From positions 7,480,001-7,544,000 of the forward strand of contig CM068320.1 of NCBI GenBank assembly GCA_034766995.1: 64,000 bases of DNA. Reading direction: 5' to 3'. Each line of letters begins with the position of its first letter. Position 1 is the first letter of the stretch. The notes beneath the pieces are model-generated. The model saw only the letters and a list, made by a program, of their open reading frames with translations. It had not been told where the DNA came from and did not search any database. This document shows positions 59,435 through 64,000 of the stretch, piece by piece. Position numbers and translations under genes: made by a program. The DNA comes from Acanthacorydalis orientalis. Its lineage: Eukaryota; Arthropoda; Insecta; Megaloptera; Corydalidae.

Positions 59435-59438
<4 letters not shown>

Positions 59439-59500
<62 letters not shown>

Positions 59501-59520
59501 TGTGTGTGTGTGTATGTGTT
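59439..59520. repeat. Compound (TA)n(TG)n microsatellite
   Basis: TA run of about 58 bp followed by a TG run. Confidence 0.95.
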
Positions 59521-59609
59521 TATCATTGGTTAATTTTTGAATGCTTGGTTAATTTCAATTTTTGAATTTTTGAATTAATTGAATGCTTTCGCATTTAATC
59601 AGTTGATGA

Positions 59610-60207
<598 letters not shown>

Positions 60208-60249
60208 TCTAATCATTTTAGTACAAAAAACTATCTTTCTAATTTATTA

Positions 60250-60489
60250 CAGTACCTTTTTAATTATTTAAAAAAATAATTAAAAAAAAGAAATGATTTT
60301 TATCTAGTATAATGATTTTGGTTTATTTAAGAACATATAATCAGGAGAAAGATTTGTTTCTAAAGAATGTAAAATATAGAGTACTAGTGAAAAAGTCGTA
60401 CAAGAGATTTTCAAATAAAATTCCTAGTTATTTTCTTTGTGAATGTTACCTTCCAAAAATATTAATTTAACTGAGAAATAATTGCAACT

Positions 60490-60538
<49 letters not shown>

Positions 60539-60555
60539 ATATATATATATATATA

Positions 60556-60605
<50 letters not shown>

Positions 60606-60622
60606 TATAGATAAATATATAG

Positions 60623-60696
<74 letters not shown>

Positions 60697-60719
60697 GTAT
60701 ATATGTATATATATATATG

Positions 60720-60750
<31 letters not shown>

Positions 60751-60751
60751 G

Positions 60752-60790
<39 letters not shown>

Positions 60791-60998
60791 TTATTTATTT
60801 ATAAACAGTAAATATAGTGAGAGATAAAATTATGGAATAATATTTTTAGAATGAAACAAATTGAATATACGAGTACATATAAATAAATAAGTTAATACTA
60901 GATCTTCATTTGACAAGTCAGTGTTATTATAAATTTAACATAAATATCTATTCGTTGTTCAAAATACTTATTAATGTTTATAATCAAAAAGACTATCA
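60250..60998. repeat. Tandem duplication, unit B
   Basis: Copy of 59610-60207 in direct orientation, offset by 640 bp, with scattered substitutions. Its internal TA array (60490-60785) is about 300 bp against about 178 bp in unit A, which explains most of the length difference. Between the units the motif ACTATCTTTCTAAT is itself doubled (60199-60242). Confidence 0.9.
60490..60800. repeat. Long (TA)n array inside duplication unit B
   Basis: About 295 bp of TA runs with TATG/TACA interruptions, ending in TTTATTTATTTAT. Confidence 0.95.
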
Positions 60999-61347
60999 AA
61001 TATTTTATACTCACTGTTCAATATCGACACTCTTAAATATTTGAAAAATAGATTGTTTTAAAATGAATAGACTTTATACAATTTATTATTTTTTTATTAG
61101 TTTTATAAAATTAAATATGAGTTTTTTTAAATGTTATTACACGAACTTTAGTCAAATTTTTAAAAATTTTTGTGGAACAAATTTTTGTTTTCGTTTGTAG
61201 CGAACAAATATATTTTTGAACTATATGTCCCTATCATTTTTTTTCTACTAGCGATATGTGAGATAAGATAGATTCTTACATATATTGACGAAATATAATT
61301 CTGATATTCAATTATTATATTAGTAATTTAGTTTGCATTTCTGAATG
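60999..61347. other. AT-rich stretch, no gene seen
   Basis: AT-rich flank between the tandem duplication and the hairpin at 61348. Confidence 0.45.
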
Positions 61348-61423
61348 CCGTTGGCTGTTGTACGTGAAAGATTATACCTGGAACTGAGCACATGTATAAG
61401 CTTGCACGTACAATAGCTAGCGG
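61348..61423 (+). ncRNA. Pre-miRNA-like hairpin (best candidate)
   Basis: 61348-61380 pairs with 61391-61423 over 33 positions with a 10-nt loop (GAACTGAGCA). The stem includes TTGTACGTG/CACGTACAA and TTATAC/GTATAA. Only three positions are true mismatches. Three others are G·U pairs on the plus-strand RNA and would be A·C on the minus strand, so folding is strand-specific, as expected for selected RNA rather than a DNA palindrome. Size (about 76 nt), loop and isolated mismatches suit a Drosha/Dicer substrate. I do not recognise the arms as a known microRNA. Confidence 0.5.
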
Positions 61424-61547
61424 TGAATTGTGATACGAGATTAATCATTGATCTATAAATGATTACATATTTATAGTATGTGACTCGATTGCATAAGTTT
61501 GTAAATACCTACTTAATATCTTATTACAGAAATAATATAAAATATCA

Positions 61548-61550
<3 letters not shown>

Positions 61551-61588
<38 letters not shown>
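61551..61588. repeat. (TA)n microsatellite
   Basis: TA run of about 36 bp. Confidence 0.95.
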
Positions 61589-61589
<1 letters not shown>

Positions 61590-62286
61590 TACTGGGAAAA
61601 GTAATAAAATCAGCTCTGCTACTAATTTTCTCCGTTCTAAAAAATATATCGAATTAATAATGTAAAATATATATAATCTGTTATAATGAAAAAAAGCGTA
61701 ATTTATTGAATAATATACGTATCCTAAAGTTAAATATATGTATATTAATTATTTTTTTATACTTAAACAACATGTAAAATACTTCCTTTTTTACTAGAAA
61801 AGAGACGAACATCCAATTTCCAATATTTAAAAACATCAAATCTGATTGATATGATTCCTTGTAAGTAGTGTAATGACCAGAAATAAACTGAAATAAATTC
61901 AAATAAAAAAATGAAATAAATTTAAATTATAGGATATTTAAAGTACTTCTATTGATAGATCATTTAATCCTAGAACGAACAAATAAAATTTACCATGATT
62001 AACTTATATATTAGGTTATATGTAATTCCAAAACTTATTTTATGATTTCAATACACATTGTGTTTTAATCATCACATTTAGTGAAAAAATTTTAAATAAA
62101 CTGCTTCAGACATTAGATACAGATATCTCTCCTGTGTTTTGCACAAATAGATTTCGACAATTAGTGTAAGCAATTTTAGTTTTTTGATTACTGAACTTGT
62201 AGAAAATGTATTAATAAGGACATAAATGACATTTTTAGTATCTTGACACTAGATTTTTAATACAAAGAACTGGTTTATTCAGTGAG

Positions 62287-62289
<3 letters not shown>

Positions 62290-62354
<65 letters not shown>
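62290..62354. repeat. (TA)n microsatellite abutting a mariner fragment
   Basis: Perfect TA run of about 65 bp that forms the left boundary of the mariner remnant at 62355. Confidence 0.95.
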
Positions 62355-62356
<2 letters not shown>

Positions 62357-62941
62357 ACACCTATTAACTGAAAACCAACGCCCGCAGCTTAATAAAACAT
62401 TTTGTATCAGGAATAAGAACGCCACAAAAATAATATCAAAATGATCAATTTTACACAATAATAATTTTATAGAAAGCATAAGTGATATTTTTGCTTTTAA
62501 ATAAGATATATAACGTTCCAAAGTGAAAAAAATGTAGTACCTAATCATTAACATTTTGTTTCTTAGTTTTATTAGGTAGGTAAAAAAATAATTGCTATTT
62601 ATGACCTTCCAATTCATATTTATTTTTTAATTTAAGTGATTTTAAGTGTTCCAGAACTGTAGGATGGCTGACAGTTAACTTTTGTGCAAGTTCTCGAATG
62701 GTTGTGAGTGGTTTTGATTCACGCCTTCAGTTGGTCATTATGAACTGAAGGACACCCGCTACCTTCTTCATCTTCAAAGCTCTCAATTCCAGCATGCAAT
62801 TATTGGAACCACCATTGGACCAACATAAGTTCTTTAACCCTACCAAAAGCATCGTTTTATTTATAAACAGTTTCTGTTGCTTGATCACCAGTTCTGAACT
62901 CGTACAAAAATGTTCTTATTTGCTTGTTTTCTATTATTCAT
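62355..62941 (-). pseudogene. SETMAR/cecropia-type mariner transposase, 5' half
   Basis: On the minus strand from the ATG at 62941: an IFLYEFRTGDQATETVY-like stretch (one frameshift from the ATG), NDAFGRVKE, QWWFQ, IESFEDEEGSGCPSVHNDQL (about 62780-62730) and VNCQPSYSSGTLK-like sequence. These match the order 'LYEFKLGH-AAETA-NI', 'RTVQRWFKKF', 'LEDEERSGRPS-VDNDQL' and 'VSHPTV-HLKQ' of this mariner group. Degraded traces of the first catalytic region ('CDEKW') appear near 62400. The element stops at the (TA)n array, so its 3' half is gone. Confidence 0.8.
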
Positions 62942-64000
62942 TTAATAGCCCAATTTGAAGCAAAATTAATAATAAAATCAAAGTTGATATTACCTAAATA
63001 CAGGCCTAAAAATGATATAAATATTAACACGATGAAATGACATTTTCGCTAAAAAAAATTAATGTTAGAATTCAACAAACAAAAACTGCTATTATTTTCC
63101 TACTAACCTAATAGAATAGATTATAAATAATTTAATGTAGAATTTATTTGACAAACATTCATCTCTAAACGATTTGTTGTTGTACAGTAATTAGAAAAAA
63201 AGTAATAAATGAAGTAATGATAAAATATGAGAGAAAACTAATATTCGTTACAGCACACATATACTATTCACTCCGATCAATTAAAATAACCGCAAATAAA
63301 CAAAACACAAGGTAAATAGTATTATCAACACGTCGAACATAACTTCAAATGAACATATAAAATAAACATATTCGCTAACTATACACGTTAAAAATACCCA
63401 TATTTTTAATTTTAAATGGGGTTACGAGTAGCCACAATATCCGTTCTAGGGTTAAATACAAACTTTTAAAATAACAAATACACATTCAACATGTTTATTA
63501 TTCGTACTGTGTACTTTTTGCGTATACCTGAATAGAGTATGAAATGTTAAATATTGTTTCAATTAAATTTTTCAAAATTTTTATAATTTTTTCAGTTTTA
63601 CAATCTACATTTCTTTTAATCCGCTACTACCAACATCCAAAACAAAGATAAAATATATCAATGAATTAAAATTTAATATTCTACCCTATCAAAAATAAAT
63701 ATTATGATCCTATGTCACCTGATATATACATGTTCAAGCCTTCACATAAAATAATCGTATGTTTATTTATAGATAACAAATATTTACATTAACTTATAAT
63801 TGGTTTTAAAAATTATTTTTTTCTAATTGAATCGAATTTTACAATTGCTGAACTAAAAACATTGAAAAATCATTTGTATGGATATTTTTTTAAAATAAAT
63901 ATATTAATATTTAATCTGTATCCTTTTTATTATTTATTAATAGAGGAAAATATAGTAAACGATAATCTGATCATATTTTAGTATATGTATATATTTATTA
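62942..64000. other. AT-rich stretch, no gene seen
   Basis: AT-rich DNA to the window end. I found no 5' terminal inverted repeat for the mariner remnant here and no coding-like block. Confidence 0.5.

Overview
The window looks like nuclear DNA of an arthropod, most likely an insect. It is extremely AT-rich and crowded with (TA)n microsatellites. I see no ribosome-binding sites, operons or dense gene packing. Its recognisable coding sequence is almost entirely decayed transposase from families common in insect genomes: mariner irritans-like, mauritiana-like and SETMAR/cecropia-like, a DUF4817-type Tc1/mariner relative, Tigger/pogo, and Jerky/CENP-B-like. There are also pieces of LINE retrotransposons. 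I cannot name the species.

Layout. 1-7.8 kb is mostly AT-rich intergenic or intronic DNA. It holds the best host-gene signal in the window, a minus-strand signal-peptide-like first coding exon ending in GTAAGTG (5011-5074). It also has two short coding-like patches (6267-6350 minus, 6723-6905 plus). 7.9-9.8 kb carries a decayed mauritiana-type mariner with both ends visible, then a LINE ORF1-like fragment on the minus strand. 12.6-13.9 kb is a DUF4817-type transposon on the minus strand. 15.9-18.3 kb is dominated by (TA)n arrays, with a Helitron-like short repeat and a 198-bp foldback MITE embedded in them. 19.6-21.3 kb is an internally deleted Jerky/CENP-B-type element. 22.8-33.9 kb holds five irritans-type mariner copies. 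One of them is a nearly intact 1.29-kb element, with a single stop codon, inserted inside an older copy. 35.3-36.1 kb is the 3' end of an RTE-like LINE beside two long palindromes. 39.2-43.9 kb has a pre-miRNA-like hairpin, two MITE candidates and a Tigger remnant. 51.2-52.9 kb is a second Tigger with a mariner fragment at its broken end. 59.6-61.0 kb is a diverged tandem duplication. 61.35 kb has the best pre-miRNA-like hairpin. 62.3-62.9 kb is a SETMAR-type mariner fragment that stops at a (TA)n array.

How it fits together. Nearly every recognisable DNA transposon here belongs to the IS630/Tc1/mariner/pogo group, which targets TA. Several lie inside, or are cut off at, (TA)n tracts. The window therefore reads as gene-poor DNA in which TA-targeting transposons and TA microsatellites have accumulated together. 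No intact host gene, rRNA, confident tRNA or CRISPR array was found, and I did not find a convincing new multi-gene system. The points most worth following up are the two strand-asymmetric hairpins, the signal-peptide exon, the nested mariner pair and the Helitron-like ends in TA arrays.
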